Origin: Gammaproteobacteria bacterium RIFCSPHIGHO2_12_FULL_37_14 | Lineage (GTDB): Bacteria > Pseudomonadota > Gammaproteobacteria > DSM-16500 | Assembly: GCA_001801485.1 (NCBI GenBank) | Contig: MGXV01000003.1 | Coordinates: 10,289-50,318 of the forward strand | DNA: 40,030 nucleotides | Direction of reading: 5' to 3' | Shown here: positions 30,844 through 39,932 of the stretch, in pieces | Layout of the letters: each line of letters opens with the position of its first letter | Position numbering within the stretch: the first letter of the stretch is position 1 | Program-made: the position numbers and the translations under genes | Notes under the pieces: model-generated | What the model saw: the letters and a program-made list of their open reading frames with translations, nothing else | Databases searched by the model: none | Told to the model about the DNA's origin: nothing

Positions 30844-32064
30844 ATGAGCTATTTTATTAATCTTTCAATTTTTCGGCGAAATCGTGATTTTACCTTATTA
30901 TTTATTGGGCAATTTGTTTCCTTTATGGGAACAATGATTACCGGCGTTGCTTTACCTTATCAAATTTATATGGAAACACGCTCGACGTTGATGGTGGGTT
31001 TATTAAGCTTATTTCAATTGTTACCATTACTGTTAACAGCATTAATTGGCGGTGTTTTTGCGGATCGTTATCATCGCCGCTACTTATTGTTAATTGCAGA
31101 AAGTGTGCTTGCCGGAGGCTGTTTATTATTAGCGTGGAATGCTTCTTTCAAGCACCCGCATATTTGGGCGCTTTTTGTCATTGCAACTATTATGTCTGGA
31201 TTTAATGGATTACATCGTCCAGCGCTAGATAGTATTGTTCAGCAAATTGTGGATAGAAAAGATTTAGCCGCGGTTGGTTCATTAGGAATATTTAAATTTA
31301 GCGTTTCTTCTATTGCTGGACCAGCAATGGGTGGATTGATTATTGCATCGATGGGAGTGGTGACCACCTACTTAATTGATTTTTTCTCGTTCCTGATTTC
31401 GTTAATTGCATTATTGTATATGCAATATATTCCGAAACCTCAGAACGTTCAAGATGAATCAACTTGGTCATCACTTAAAAAAGGTATACGGTATGCATTA
31501 TCACGCCAAGAATTAATTGGTACTTATGTGGTTGATTTCGTAGCGATGGTATTTGGAATGCCGATAGCCTTATTTCCTGCGATTGCTTTATCATTTGGTG
31601 GTGCCAAAGTATTAGGCATGTTATATGCAGCGCCTGCAGTGGGCGCGTTGATTATTTCATTTTTTAGTAGTTGGACAATATCTATTAAACGGCATGGTGT
31701 AGCCATTTCAATTTCAGCAGCATTATGGGGAGTGGCTATTATATTATTTGGATTATCTACTAATTTTATTTTTGCTTTTATCTTTCTTGCTTTTGCCGGA
31801 GGATTTGATGCAATAAGCGGTATTTTTCGTATGGTTATGTGGAATGAAACGATACCACGCGAACTTCGAGGTCGTCTGGCGGGTATCGAAATGATCGGAT
31901 ATTTAAGTGGACCAAAATTAGGTGATACTGAAGCAGGATTGGTAGCTGCAGCTTTTGGAATTACTGCTTCAATTGTGTCCGGCGGTGTATTATGTGTGGT
32001 TGGTGTCATGATATGTAGCTATTTTCTTCCAAAATTTTGGCAGTACCGGGCTGACTCAGCATGA
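30844..32064 (+). CDS. MFS efflux transporter (EntS-like)
   Basis: The 406-aa protein has about 12 membrane helices. It begins with FRRNRDFTLLFIGQFVSFMG, then PYQIYMETRSTLMVGLLSLF, motif A-like GGVFADRYHRRYLLLIAES and SVSSIAGPAMGGLIIASMGV. The set is typical of the EntS/MFS_3 drug and siderophore exporters. The ATG at 30844 follows GCGGG; the frame is open upstream to a TTG at 30814. Its stop overlaps the cysZ start by 4 nt (ATGA), so the two are co-translated. The substrate is unknown. Confidence 0.9.
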   Translation: MSYFINLSIFRRNRDFTLLFIGQFVSFMGTMITGVALPYQIYMETRSTLMVGLLSLFQLLPLLLTALIGGVFADRYHRRYLLLIAESVLAGGCLLLAWNASFKHPHIWALFVIATIMSGFNGLHRPALDSIVQQIVDRKDLAAVGSLGIFKFSVSSIAGPAMGGLIIASMGVVTTYLIDFFSFLISLIALLYMQYIPKPQNVQDESTWSSLKKGIRYALSRQELIGTYVVDFVAMVFGMPIALFPAIALSFGGAKVLGMLYAAPAVGALIISFFSSWTISIKRHGVAISISAALWGVAIILFGLSTNFIFAFIFLAFAGGFDAISGIFRMVMWNETIPRELRGRLAGIEMIGYLSGPKLGDTEAGLVAAAFGITASIVSGGVLCVVGVMICSYFLPKFWQYRADSA

Positions 32065-32810
32065 ATCATTTAATTTCTGGCGCGAATTATTTTATTGAAG
32101 GCTTACGATTAATTTTTAAACCTGGGTTGCGACGCTTTGTTATTATTCCTTGTATCATTAATATTATTTTGTTTACAGGACTATTTATTCTCTTAAGTCA
32201 TTACATACATATTTTTAATACTTGGTTTGAAGGTCATTTACCAACTTGGTTACAATGGATGAGTGTTATTCTATGGTTATTCTTCTTAGTAGGTTTTATT
32301 TTAATATTCATTTATACATTTGTGATAATGGCAAATCTGATTTCTGCACCATTCAATGGTTTGCTTGCTGAAAAAGTTGAATTCTTTCTTACTGGAAAAA
32401 AATTAACTGCACGAAGTGTAATGAGTAATTTATTAGATATTCCGCGTATCTTAGGCCGTCAATTTGCTATTGTGCTTGGCTATCTTCCACTGGCCATTAT
32501 TATTTTTATTTTGTTTTTTGTGCCTATGATGCAAATGTTAGCTGCAGTTGCCTGGTTTTTTTTTAATGCATGGTTTATTACTTTACTTTATGTCGATTTT
32601 CCTACTGATAATCATCGTATTCCGCTGCGAGTAGTACGTACGCTTCTTAAAAAAAATCGTTGGTCCTCACTGGGGTTTGGAATCGCTGTATTATTGGCGA
32701 TGATGATTCCAGTGCTGAACTTTATTGCCATACCAGCGGCAGTTGCTGGTGCGACCAAATATTGGTTAGAAGATTTAGCGATAAATGATATAGATACAAC
32801 TATAAAATAG
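32061..32810 (+). CDS. cysZ: CysZ/EI24-family membrane protein
   Basis: The 249-aa protein matches CysZ: GANYFIEGLRLIFKPGLRRF at the N-terminus, VIMANLISAPFNGLLAEKVE, FVPMMQMLAAVAWFFFNAWF and the C-terminal FIAIPAAVAGATKYW. CysZ proteins are inner-membrane sulfate permeases feeding cysteine synthesis. Four main helical hydrophobic regions are visible. There are no other cys genes nearby and it is coupled to the MFS gene, so the local role may differ. Convergent with msrB. Confidence 0.87.
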   Translation: MNHLISGANYFIEGLRLIFKPGLRRFVIIPCIINIILFTGLFILLSHYIHIFNTWFEGHLPTWLQWMSVILWLFFLVGFILIFIYTFVIMANLISAPFNGLLAEKVEFFLTGKKLTARSVMSNLLDIPRILGRQFAIVLGYLPLAIIIFILFFVPMMQMLAAVAWFFFNAWFITLLYVDFPTDNHRIPLRVVRTLLKKNRWSSLGFGIAVLLAMMIPVLNFIAIPAAVAGATKYWLEDLAINDIDTTIK

Positions 32811-32830
32811 TATGCGTGAGAGGTAGTTGT

Positions 32831-33346
32831 TCAGTTCTTATTTTTCTTAAACAATGATAAATATTGTCCGTAGCCTCGCTTTTTTAAATCTTGTACTGGA
32901 ATAAATTCAAGTGCTGCCGAATTCATGCAATATCGTTTGAAAGTAGGAGGCGGACCATCATCAAATACATGACCTAAATGTGATTGCCCAATTTTTGAAA
33001 TAACTTCTGTGCGTTGAGTAAACCAGCCATTATCAGGTTGCAAAATAATATTGTTTGGATCAATAGGCTTAGTAAAAGATGGCCATCCTGTGGTCGAATC
33101 ATATTTATCCAGCGAACTAAATAGAGGTTCTCCTGAAACAATATCGACATAAATTCCCGCTTTATTATTATTCCAATAAGCGTTTTTAAAGGGTTTTTCT
33201 GTACCTTTTTCTTGAGTAACATAATATTGTATGGGAGTTAATTTTTGCTTTAATACAGCATCACTGGGTTTTTGATATTGATTTGCTAGTGCACCGGTGG
33301 TACTGAGTGTAAGAATGATAAATATGCAATTAAGAATAGATTTCAC
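32831..33346 (-). CDS. msrB: Exported methionine-(R)-sulfoxide reductase without zinc site
   Basis: The 171-aa protein has a signal peptide ([20 protein letters not shown], cut near ALANQ). The MsrB core follows: [62 protein letters not shown] and the catalytic [13 protein letters not shown] (Cys140). The zinc-binding Cys pairs of form-2 MsrB are absent: VSGEPLF replaces the usual CG-PLF, and the later CxxC is absent. It repairs oxidised methionine in periplasmic or secreted proteins. It is divergent from msrA, with a 92-bp shared promoter region. Confidence 0.92.
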   Translation of the reverse strand: MKSILNCIFIILTLSTTGALANQYQKPSDAVLKQKLTPIQYYVTQEKGTEKPFKNAYWNNNKAGIYVDIVSGEPLFSSLDKYDSTTGWPSFTKPIDPNNIILQPDNGWFTQRTEVISKIGQSHLGHVFDDGPPPTFKRYCMNSAALEFIPVQDLKKRGYGQYLSLFKKNKN

Positions 33347-33438
33347 CAGTATAAACCTTTTTCTGATAAAGTAATTATATTATAGCCTATTGATTCCTAC
33401 TATTTCTATACCGGTACGTTGGAGGTTTATAAAACATA

Positions 33439-34041
33439 ATGGCGACCATCAAACAGCTACTAATATTTTGTATTTTCCTAATGCTTTTGTTATTTGCCTC
33501 TTGCAGTTTGGCTAAGCAACATTCCCAAATAGCTGTGGCAACATTTGCTGGCGGTTGTTTTTGGTGCACCCAAGCTGATTTTGATAAAGTGCCGGGTGTG
33601 ATTAAAACGGTGGTAGGATATACAGGTGGTAGTCGTGCTTATCCTAATTATGAGCAAGTCTCACAAGGAGATACAGGTTATTATGAAGCGGTACAAGTGA
33701 CTTATGATTCTGCTCAGCTTAGTTATCAGCAGTTGTTAAATAAATTTTGGCATAGCATCGACCCAACTGATGCAAAAGGTCAATTTTGTGATAAGGGAGA
33801 TCAATATCAAGCAGTTATTTTTTATCGCGATCAACTGCAAAAAAAGTTAGCTTTAGCAAGTCGAGAACAATTAATTCAATCGGCTCGCTTTCCACACATT
33901 GCTACACAAATTTTACCAGAAAAAATATTTTATCCGGCTGAAGTATATCATCAAAAATTTTATCAAAAAAATCCAATCCGTTATCGCTTTTATCGTTATC
34001 AATGTGGTCGCGATCAACGATTACAAGAGCTTTGGGGGTAA
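33439..34041 (+). CDS. msrA: Exported methionine-(S)-sulfoxide reductase, probable lipoprotein
   Basis: The 200-aa protein starts with a hydrophobic signal (QLLIFCIFLMLLLFASC) whose end resembles a lipobox, with Cys22 as the acylation site. The MsrA domain follows: VATFAGGCFWCTQADFDKVP (catalytic Cys40), GVIKTVVGYTGGSRAYPNYE, YYEAVQVTYD, KFWHSIDPTDAKGQFCDKGD and YPAEVYHQKF. Together with divergent MsrB it forms a periplasmic methionine-repair pair, expected to protect surface proteins against phagocyte oxidants. The metallophosphoesterase gene follows by 5 nt. Confidence 0.92.
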   Translation: MATIKQLLIFCIFLMLLLFASCSLAKQHSQIAVATFAGGCFWCTQADFDKVPGVIKTVVGYTGGSRAYPNYEQVSQGDTGYYEAVQVTYDSAQLSYQQLLNKFWHSIDPTDAKGQFCDKGDQYQAVIFYRDQLQKKLALASREQLIQSARFPHIATQILPEKIFYPAEVYHQKFYQKNPIRYRFYRYQCGRDQRLQELWG

Positions 34042-34046
34042 AATTT

Positions 34047-35333
34047 ATGGAAAATAAATGGTTTGTTTGGATTGGAATACTTTTTTTATCAATCAATTTT
34101 TTAACTACGAATGCTTATTCTTCACAAGAAAATAATCTTGTTAAATTTATAACAATGGCAGACATCCACTTTGATCCGTTCATCGCATGTTATCGAGAAA
34201 AAATACACCCTTGTCCAATCATCCAAAAATTACGCCAAGCGCCCATTCCTCAATGGTCGTCATTATTAGCAAAATATGATACTGAACCACCTTATTATCG
34301 ATTTAATACGAATTATCCTTTATTAGTTTCTTCATTGACTTCAGCTAAAAAAATTGCTGCACAAAGCAATCCACAATTCATTTTGATTCTCGGCGATTTT
34401 ATTGGACACGATTATCGTGAATCATACCAACAATATACGAATGATCATTCTAAAATTGGCTATCAATCATTTTTTAATAAAACCATGGAATACTTAACGA
34501 GTGAATTAACTAAAACTTTTCCTAATACTGAAATATTTCCAGTGGTTGGTAATCACGATTCCTATTTTGGTAATTATGTATTTTATGCAAACACAAAATT
34601 TTATAATCAATTATTAACTATTTGGACTCCGTTAATGAAAGATCAAAAGAATCGTGCATCACTTGCATCCTCTTTTTCAATAGGCGGCTATTATGCAGTG
34701 GATATTCCTACTCATTCTAATTTGCGTCTAATCGTATTAAATACTATTTTATTTTCTGATAAGGTAATGGGTCGTGGGATCAATCAGGCGGCTCTGAATG
34801 AATTGGATTGGTTTCATCAGCAATTAGAGCTTGCTCGATTAAAAAATCAAAAAGTAATCATTGCTATGCATATTCCCCCAGGGATAGATATTTATGCTAC
34901 TTTAAAATTACGACTTTTTAGATTACTCGATTTGTGGAAATTAACTTATACAAAGCGTTTCGAAGCAGAATTGAGAGCATTTGCCCCTGAAATTATAGGT
35001 ATTTTTACCGGACATTTACATATTGATTGGTTTCAAATATTAACATTAGATAATTTCCATAGCATTCCAGTGTCAGGCTCACCGTCTATTAGTCCTGTTT
35101 ATGGTAATAATCCTGGGTTTAAACTGTTTACGTATTCACTACAATTACAGCGTTTTATTGACTTTGAAACATATTCTTATTCAATCGATTCTAATCGTTT
35201 TTGGGAAAGAATATCTTACGAAAATAAGTATCATCAGAATCTATTTAGTTTACAGTCTTCTAATAATGCTAATCCAGCTATCTCGCATAAACTGTTGCTA
35301 GAGCAATTTACAGCGTTAAAAGCTGCTCCTTAA
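34047..35333 (+). CDS. Secreted acid-sphingomyelinase-like calcineurin-type phosphodiesterase
   Basis: The 428-aa protein has a signal peptide (about residues 1-25, ending TNAYSS) and all metallophosphoesterase motifs: MADIHFDPF (Asp39, His41), LILGDFIGHD, PVVGNHDSYFGNY, VIIAMHIPPG and FTGHLHIDWF. The DxHxDP start and the layout resemble acid sphingomyelinase/SMPDL3-type enzymes, which cleave sphingomyelin or nucleotides outside the cell. In an intracellular bacterium it could act on vacuole lipids or nucleotides. The ATG at 34047 follows GGGGG; the open frame reaches into msrA without an RBS. It overlaps the convergent yggU by 26 bp. Confidence 0.85.
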   Translation: MENKWFVWIGILFLSINFLTTNAYSSQENNLVKFITMADIHFDPFIACYREKIHPCPIIQKLRQAPIPQWSSLLAKYDTEPPYYRFNTNYPLLVSSLTSAKKIAAQSNPQFILILGDFIGHDYRESYQQYTNDHSKIGYQSFFNKTMEYLTSELTKTFPNTEIFPVVGNHDSYFGNYVFYANTKFYNQLLTIWTPLMKDQKNRASLASSFSIGGYYAVDIPTHSNLRLIVLNTILFSDKVMGRGINQAALNELDWFHQQLELARLKNQKVIIAMHIPPGIDIYATLKLRLFRLLDLWKLTYTKRFEAELRAFAPEIIGIFTGHLHIDWFQILTLDNFHSIPVSGSPSISPVYGNNPGFKLFTYSLQLQRFIDFETYSYSIDSNRFWERISYENKYHQNLFSLQSSNNANPAISHKLLLEQFTALKAAP

Positions 35334-35607
35334 CGGATGAAGAAAACGGTAATAAAACTTGTTTAAAGCGGCTTCTTTCACCACGTAAAATCGTAATCTG
35401 GCTTTTAGGTAGATGAAATAGTTTTGCTAAATAAAGAATTAATTCGTCATTCGCTTCACCGTGATGCGGCTTGGCATGTAGTGCAATATGCATTGCCCCT
35501 TCTTTGATTTTTAAAAAAGCTGTTTTTTTAGCATTTGGCTTGACGACGATAGATAATTTTATTTGCTTTTTATCAATTTGATACCATGAGGAGAATGAAG
35601 TATTCAT
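35308..35607 (-). CDS. yggU: DUF167/YggU family protein
   Basis: The 99-aa protein matches the YggU family: IKLSIVVKPNAKKTAFLKI, then MHIALHAKPHHGEANDELIL and ITILRGERSRFKQVLL. This small alpha/beta protein is widely conserved but its role is unclear. The ATG at 35607 has GGAAAG upstream; the frame is open further to 35649. The 3' end overlaps the convergent phosphodiesterase gene. Confidence 0.85.
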   Translation of the reverse strand: MNTSFSSWYQIDKKQIKLSIVVKPNAKKTAFLKIKEGAMHIALHAKPHHGEANDELILYLAKLFHLPKSQITILRGERSRFKQVLLPFSSSVKEQLLTL

Positions 35608-35784
35608 TTCTTTCCAACTTAGTGCCCTATATCGTAAATTGATAATCAACGATTAATTGATTATATGTAATTTATTATAAAGATACCAATTTTTGTTGCC
35701 CTTAAGCCTGCTTTAATCGTATTTCAATTATTTTGGATAAAATAACCTCTCAAGACAACAATTAATGAGAGAGTGTTTTTTCTT

Positions 35785-37428
35785 ATGAATGATAGATATT
35801 CTTTAACGACACCAGTATTATCAGAAGAAATTGAGGGAGCTCAGCAAGAATCTTATCGCCAAGAAGATGAAAATCTTCAGACGGCACAGGTGATTCCAGA
35901 AGCAGCAGAGCTTGCTTCGAAAGAAAAGACTAGAGAGAGAAAACGTAATTTTATGCGGAAACAACGCACTCTTTTCTACTATTTAGATACTAAAACTAAA
36001 ATTGATAAAGCAATTAAAATAGAGTGGGATGCTGAATTAGGCGAGCATTATGTGACAGAAAATGGCCAAATACGTTGGCTTACTTCCGGTGCGCAATTAG
36101 AGAATCTCAAAAGGAATACTAAAAGAAGACAGGGAAGGATTTCAAAAAACAGCCAACTGACAGAAACGGAAAGAGTAAGAAAATTTTTAGCCACAGGCGG
36201 GGAAGTATATGATAAGGAAAATGGGAGAAAAATTGATCCATCAGAATATGCCAACATTGTCCGAAAGGAAAAGCGTTTTTTTCTGGCTGGTCGTTTATTA
36301 ATTTCCGCCAAATCGATAAAATATAGCCGGAAAAAAGATGGCGTGAGAGGTGAGCTTTTTAACAACGAGCAGGAATCCGCCTCTAACAAAGAGGTATTAC
36401 CTCAGGATTATCATACTAATGTTCAAGAAGATTCCGCGTTATCCTTTACTCGCACTCCTGTACCAAATGAAGAAAAAATTAGAAAATATTTAGCTCGTGC
36501 GGACACCATATATGATAAAGAGTGGTTGATAGAAATTGACAAAACAACAGATATCTCAAGATTTACTGTGAAAGGAAATCGTTTCTTCCTAAACGGTCGT
36601 TTGTTAATATCTGGCGAAGCTCTCAAGAAGGGTACTCAATGGCGTTTTCTTGATTCTAAATTACCAGTCCCAGATGGAATGGAAATTAAAGTTAAGGATA
36701 TAAACAACCACAATTATTATTACGTCATTGATTCAGGAATAGAACATCAAGTATTAACTTATGGAGTATTAAAATCACGAATAAGACGACAATCCTATTA
36801 TTATCAGGATACGGAAACTAAAGTGGATAAAGATATAGAATGGGATTTCGATGAATTTGGAACGCCTTATGTTATGGAAAATGGTGAGGTACGTTCGCTT
36901 ATTTCTGGTGCTCAGTTAGAGAATTTCAGAAGATATGGAAGATATGAACCAAACAAAAAACGGGTGGAACCTATTCAGCTAAGCAATCAACTAGAAATGG
37001 AATGGATATCTCCAGATTATCTTACCCGTAATCAAGCATTACAAGAAGCATTACTGTTAGATTATTTTGCCGATAATCAAGCAGAAGCCTTACCAGAAGA
37101 AGTATTACCAGATTATTTTGCCGGTAATCAAGGAGAAGCCTTACCAGAAGAAGTATTACCAGATTATTTTGCCGGTAATCAAGGAGAAGCCTTATCAGAA
37201 GAAGTATTACCAGATTATTTTGCCGATAATCAAGAAGATAGCTTAGAAAATGCTTCTTTTTGGAGTAGAGACGGAGGTTTTAGCCCACTGTTGTTTACTC
37301 CAGCACCATCAACTATTCTGGAGACAGACAGTAATAATAAGCTTGATCCTAATCTTATACCCGATGAATCAGATTACAACAGATCTCAGAATTTGGAAAT
37401 GGATAATATGACAAAATTCACATTTTAA
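35785..37428 (+). CDS. Internally duplicated hypothetical protein with 17-residue tandem repeats, candidate effector
   Basis: The 547-aa hydrophilic protein has no signal peptide or membrane segment. Two modules alternate. Module 1: FYYLDTKTKIDKAIKIEWDA ... TENGQIRWLTSGAQLENLKR, repeated later as YYYQDTETKVDKDIEWDFDE ... MENGEVRSLISGAQLENFRR. Module 2: VRKFLATGGEVYDKENGRKI ... RFFLAGRLLISAKSI, repeated as IRKYLARADTIYDKEWLIEI ... RFFLNGRLLISGEAL. The GxLLISG/SGAQLE turns suggest that both modules descend from one unit. An acidic repeat follows (see 37054). The ATG at 35785 lies after GAGAG. No family recognised. Composition and repeats resemble effectors of intracellular bacteria. Confidence 0.65.
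   Translation: MNDRYSLTTPVLSEEIEGAQQESYRQEDENLQTAQVIPEAAELASKEKTRERKRNFMRKQRTLFYYLDTKTKIDKAIKIEWDAELGEHYVTENGQIRWLTSGAQLENLKRNTKRRQGRISKNSQLTETERVRKFLATGGEVYDKENGRKIDPSEYANIVRKEKRFFLAGRLLISAKSIKYSRKKDGVRGELFNNEQESASNKEVLPQDYHTNVQEDSALSFTRTPVPNEEKIRKYLARADTIYDKEWLIEIDKTTDISRFTVKGNRFFLNGRLLISGEALKKGTQWRFLDSKLPVPDGMEIKVKDINNHNYYYVIDSGIEHQVLTYGVLKSRIRRQSYYYQDTETKVDKDIEWDFDEFGTPYVMENGEVRSLISGAQLENFRRYGRYEPNKKRVEPIQLSNQLEMEWISPDYLTRNQALQEALLLDYFADNQAEALPEEVLPDYFAGNQGEALPEEVLPDYFAGNQGEALSEEVLPDYFADNQEDSLENASFWSRDGGFSPLLFTPAPSTILETDSNNKLDPNLIPDESDYNRSQNLEMDNMTKFTF
37054..37233 (+). repeat. 51-bp in-frame tandem repeat (3.5 copies)
   Basis: Three full units start at 37054, 37105 and 37156, and a partial one at 37207. 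Each encodes LPDYFAGNQGEALPEEV or a close variant (LLDYFADNQAEALPEEV first; LSEEV in the third; LPDYFADNQ last). The units are nearly identical at the DNA level, so copy number probably varies between strains. Confidence 0.9.
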
Positions 37429-37435
37429 TCCTGTT

Positions 37436-38941
37436 TCATGTTCCCACGGCATTTTTATTACTAATTAAAAAAATATTATTGTATTGACCAACGACAAAAT
37501 AATTTTTTGTGTGTAATTGAAATTGATCTAAACGATTTATCGCAACAAATACAAATATGCGTTTATTATCTCGCCATAGTTGCCAAAATTCAGCTTCATT
37601 AATCAGCTGATTATTTGAATTTTGAAAAGATAGGCTATTCCAAAATTCTCGTAACCAATTATCATTTTGCTTAATGATTGGTGCATCCCAATTGGCTGCT
37701 ATTTTTACATGTTGGCCAAGATAAAATGGAATATCTTGGAAGTATCTAAAATAAGTAGCGACCATGTCACCGGGCTGTATGATTTCTTTGAGTTGCAGTG
37801 CTAATGGTTTTGTTGTAGTTCGATTAAGTTTGTTAGCATTTAATGTGAGTAGCAACAAAAATAGGATGCTGATACTAGCGCAAGTAGTAAAAAGTAGACG
37901 TTTGGTTTCCCCCCAAGTTTTAGAGAAATAATTTCCTACTAATAATGCGAGTGGCGGAAAAATAGGTAGTATATAGCCAACTAGTTTTGAATGTGGTATA
38001 GAGAAGAATACAAAAATAATCGTTATCCATAATACTAAAAATAAATTAATAGAATGATGCGATAGTTTTAAGAGCGTATGCAATAAGAAAAAAGTCCAGG
38101 GTAAAAAACCAATAAGAATAACGGGTAAAAAAAACCAAAAAGGCATTTGATTATTAAAAACTGCTCCTGAAAGGTAGCGAATAATTTGTTGTCCAATAAA
38201 AAAATAATGTAGGAATTGTGGATTAGCTTCTTGCGCTAAAAGATACCATGGAGCAGCAATGAGAAGTATTAAAAAAACTCCAGGAAGCAGGTGAGTTTTT
38301 TTTAATATTTCCCAGCGCCATAAAAAGATAGTCCAGATTCCGACAATCATGAATGGAAAAACAATGCCAATTAATCCTTTTGCCAATAAAGCAAAACCTG
38401 CAGCAGCATAAGAAATGATTAAAAAGTAAGGATGATACGCTTTATTAACGGCTACAATAAATGCTAATAGAGAGCAGCTAATTAAAACGGCTACCTCCAA
38501 ATCTAAATTTGCATAATGCGCCCCACCAAAATAAAGTGGAGTAGTTGCTAGTACTATCGCGGATAGAAGACCGGTTCGTCTATCAAATAAATGTCTACCG
38601 CAGATATAAGTCATGAGGATACCGATCATTCCAAATAAGGCTGGAAATAGGCGTACTGCCCATTCTTTTGCTCCGAATAAACGAATAGCGAATGCTTGAA
38701 GCCAGAAATGCAAGATAGGTTTATCAAGAAATATAGTCCCATTCATCCGTGGGGTGATGTAATCACCAGAGACAGCCATATTAAGGGCAATCTCAGCGTA
38801 TCGACCTTCATCAGGGGTAAATAATGGATAACTACCTAAAAAAAGAAGATAAAAAGCAATCCCGATTGCACTTAAACTGCAGATATCAAAAAACCAAGTT
38901 TTATTGCTTATGCTGATGATAGAGGGCAAGAGTATTCTCAT
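37436..38941 (-). CDS. ArnT-like glycosyltransferase (GT-C, GT39/GT83)
   Basis: The ~501-aa inner-membrane protein has 11-13 hydrophobic segments and the ArnT/PMT active-site loop FTPDEGRYAEIALNMAVSGD, then TIFLDKPILHFWLQAFAIRL and GAHYANLDLEVAVLISCSLL. ArnT-family enzymes move a lipid-linked sugar (aminoarabinose) to lipid A on the periplasmic face, giving resistance to cationic peptides; other members glycosylate other acceptors. No arn biosynthesis genes are near. The start at 38941 is the first ATG; a TTG at 38962 is possible. Confidence 0.85.
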   Translation of the reverse strand: MRILLPSIISISNKTWFFDICSLSAIGIAFYLLFLGSYPLFTPDEGRYAEIALNMAVSGDYITPRMNGTIFLDKPILHFWLQAFAIRLFGAKEWAVRLFPALFGMIGILMTYICGRHLFDRRTGLLSAIVLATTPLYFGGAHYANLDLEVAVLISCSLLAFIVAVNKAYHPYFLIISYAAAGFALLAKGLIGIVFPFMIVGIWTIFLWRWEILKKTHLLPGVFLILLIAAPWYLLAQEANPQFLHYFFIGQQIIRYLSGAVFNNQMPFWFFLPVILIGFLPWTFFLLHTLLKLSHHSINLFLVLWITIIFVFFSIPHSKLVGYILPIFPPLALLVGNYFSKTWGETKRLLFTTCASISILFLLLLTLNANKLNRTTTKPLALQLKEIIQPGDMVATYFRYFQDIPFYLGQHVKIAANWDAPIIKQNDNWLREFWNSLSFQNSNNQLINEAEFWQLWRDNKRIFVFVAINRLDQFQLHTKNYFVVGQYNNIFLISNKNAVGT

Positions 38942-39162
38942 TGAAGAGCTTTTGTAGTACAATCAGACTTTATTTTAGTCATTATAAATACAAATTACTG
39001 TAAATTGTTAATAAAATATTAAAAAGTTAATTTCAAGTATTTGATAAAATGCTATTTATAAACTTTTTACGAAAGGTAACGAGTATATAATGCTCATTTA
39101 TTTAAGAGCAAGAACATCAGTCGACTAAGGTAATTTTTCATATCATTAATGAGGGTCGTCAT

Positions 39163-39381
39163 ATGCCAATACCAGAAAAAAAAGCAACAGCAATAAATTT
39201 TTCTTCTAAGACAAATTTACAGCCTTGTGAAGCAGAATTTTATCACCATGCTCACTTAACAGAAGTGTTTTTCAGACCTTCTAAAGTTACTATTAAAATA
39301 AATATCTGTAGCGGTAAAGTCCAAGCTCCAGTGACACCTTCCAATTCTCAAACACCACAAAACGGAAGATCACGTAGATGA
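39163..39381 (+). CDS. Small hypothetical protein, 72 aa
   Basis: The frame begins MPIPEKKATAINFSSKTNLQ and ends APVTPSNSQTPQNGRSRR, with two Cys (QPCEAEFYHH; INICSGK). It has an RBS (GAGGGTCGTC) and its own terminator, so it is likely real. The tail is Pro/Ser/Thr/Gln-rich and basic at the end, suggesting a disordered C-terminus. No family recognised. The 220 bp before it hold only AT-rich promoter-like DNA. Confidence 0.55.
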   Translation: MPIPEKKATAINFSSKTNLQPCEAEFYHHAHLTEVFFRPSKVTIKINICSGKVQAPVTPSNSQTPQNGRSRR

Positions 39382-39387
39382 AACAAC

Positions 39388-39415
39388 ACCCGAACTAGTT
39401 CGGGTTATTGTTTTA
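39388..39415 (+). terminator. Intrinsic terminator of the 72-aa gene
   Basis: ACCCGAACT (39388-39396) and AGTTCGGGT (39397-39405) form a perfect stem, followed by TATTGTTTTAT. It lies just after the 72-aa ORF. Confidence 0.75.
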
Positions 39416-39503
39416 TCCATCCTCTCTTTTCTATCAAAAATGAACTTCTCACATCGATTTGAGAGGCCTTCAGCCCAACTCTTTCAATATTCTAATAATC
39501 TGC

Positions 39504-39509
39504 TATAAT
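39504..39509 (+). promoter_or_regulatory. -10 box of the cold-shock gene
   Basis: TATAAT at 39504-39509 is preceded 17 bp upstream by a weak -35 (CTTTCA). It would give a ~90-nt 5' leader before the csp start codon, long enough for the temperature-responsive leader structure seen in many csp mRNAs. Confidence 0.55.
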
Positions 39510-39605
39510 TAGCCATCATCAGTGTGTCCTGCCTTAAGGTTTATCCCCCGCGGTAAGATATATCCGATGTAGGTATTTTGTTTAATTATCAAAGGTAAAG
39601 AGTTT

Positions 39606-39818
39606 ATGTCAGCACGTGAAAATGGAACCGTAAAGTGGTTCAACAACAGTAAAGGCTATGGATTTATTCAACGCGATCAAGGTGGCGATGTTTTTGTTCA
39701 CTACAGAGCAATTAGAGGTGATGGTTATCGCACACTAGAAGAAGGATGGCGTGTAGAGTTTACAGTTACACAAGGCCAAAAGGGTCTTCAAGCAGAAGAT
39801 GTTACTGTTGTTAAATAA
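39606..39818 (+). CDS. csp: Cold-shock domain protein (CspA family)
   Basis: The 70-aa single-domain protein carries RNP1 KGYGFIQRD and RNP2 DVFVHYRAI, with [14 protein letters not shown] at the front and a [10 protein letters not shown] end. It binds single-stranded RNA and DNA and acts as an RNA chaperone at low temperature or under stress. RNP2 has Tyr where most members have FVHxSAI. It has its own promoter and terminator. Confidence 0.95.
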   Translation: MSARENGTVKWFNNSKGYGFIQRDQGGDVFVHYRAIRGDGYRTLEEGWRVEFTVTQGQKGLQAEDVTVVK

Positions 39819-39839
39819 ACTAGATTAGTTTTTTAACGT

Positions 39840-39876
39840 AATGCCGTTTAAGCTAATACTTAGGCGGCATTTTTCT
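39840..39876 (+). terminator. Intrinsic terminator of csp
   Basis: AATGCCG (39840-39846) pairs with CGGCATT (39865-39871) and is followed by TTTTCTTTT. It ends 22 nt after the csp stop codon. Confidence 0.85.
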
Positions 39877-39932
39877 TTTATAACAATCATTTCGAATCAC
39901 TAATAGATATTTCTCAATTCATAGGAGACTGC

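Noticed and set aside
31524..32009. 161-codon open frame on the minus strand inside the MFS gene
   Set aside because: It is fully opposite a well-recognised transporter gene, has low-complexity composition (Pro/Ile/Asn/Lys from reversed hydrophobic codons), no RBS and no family match.
37054..37233. CRISPR-like direct repeats
   Set aside because: The repeats are contiguous, in frame and have no spacers; they encode a protein repeat.
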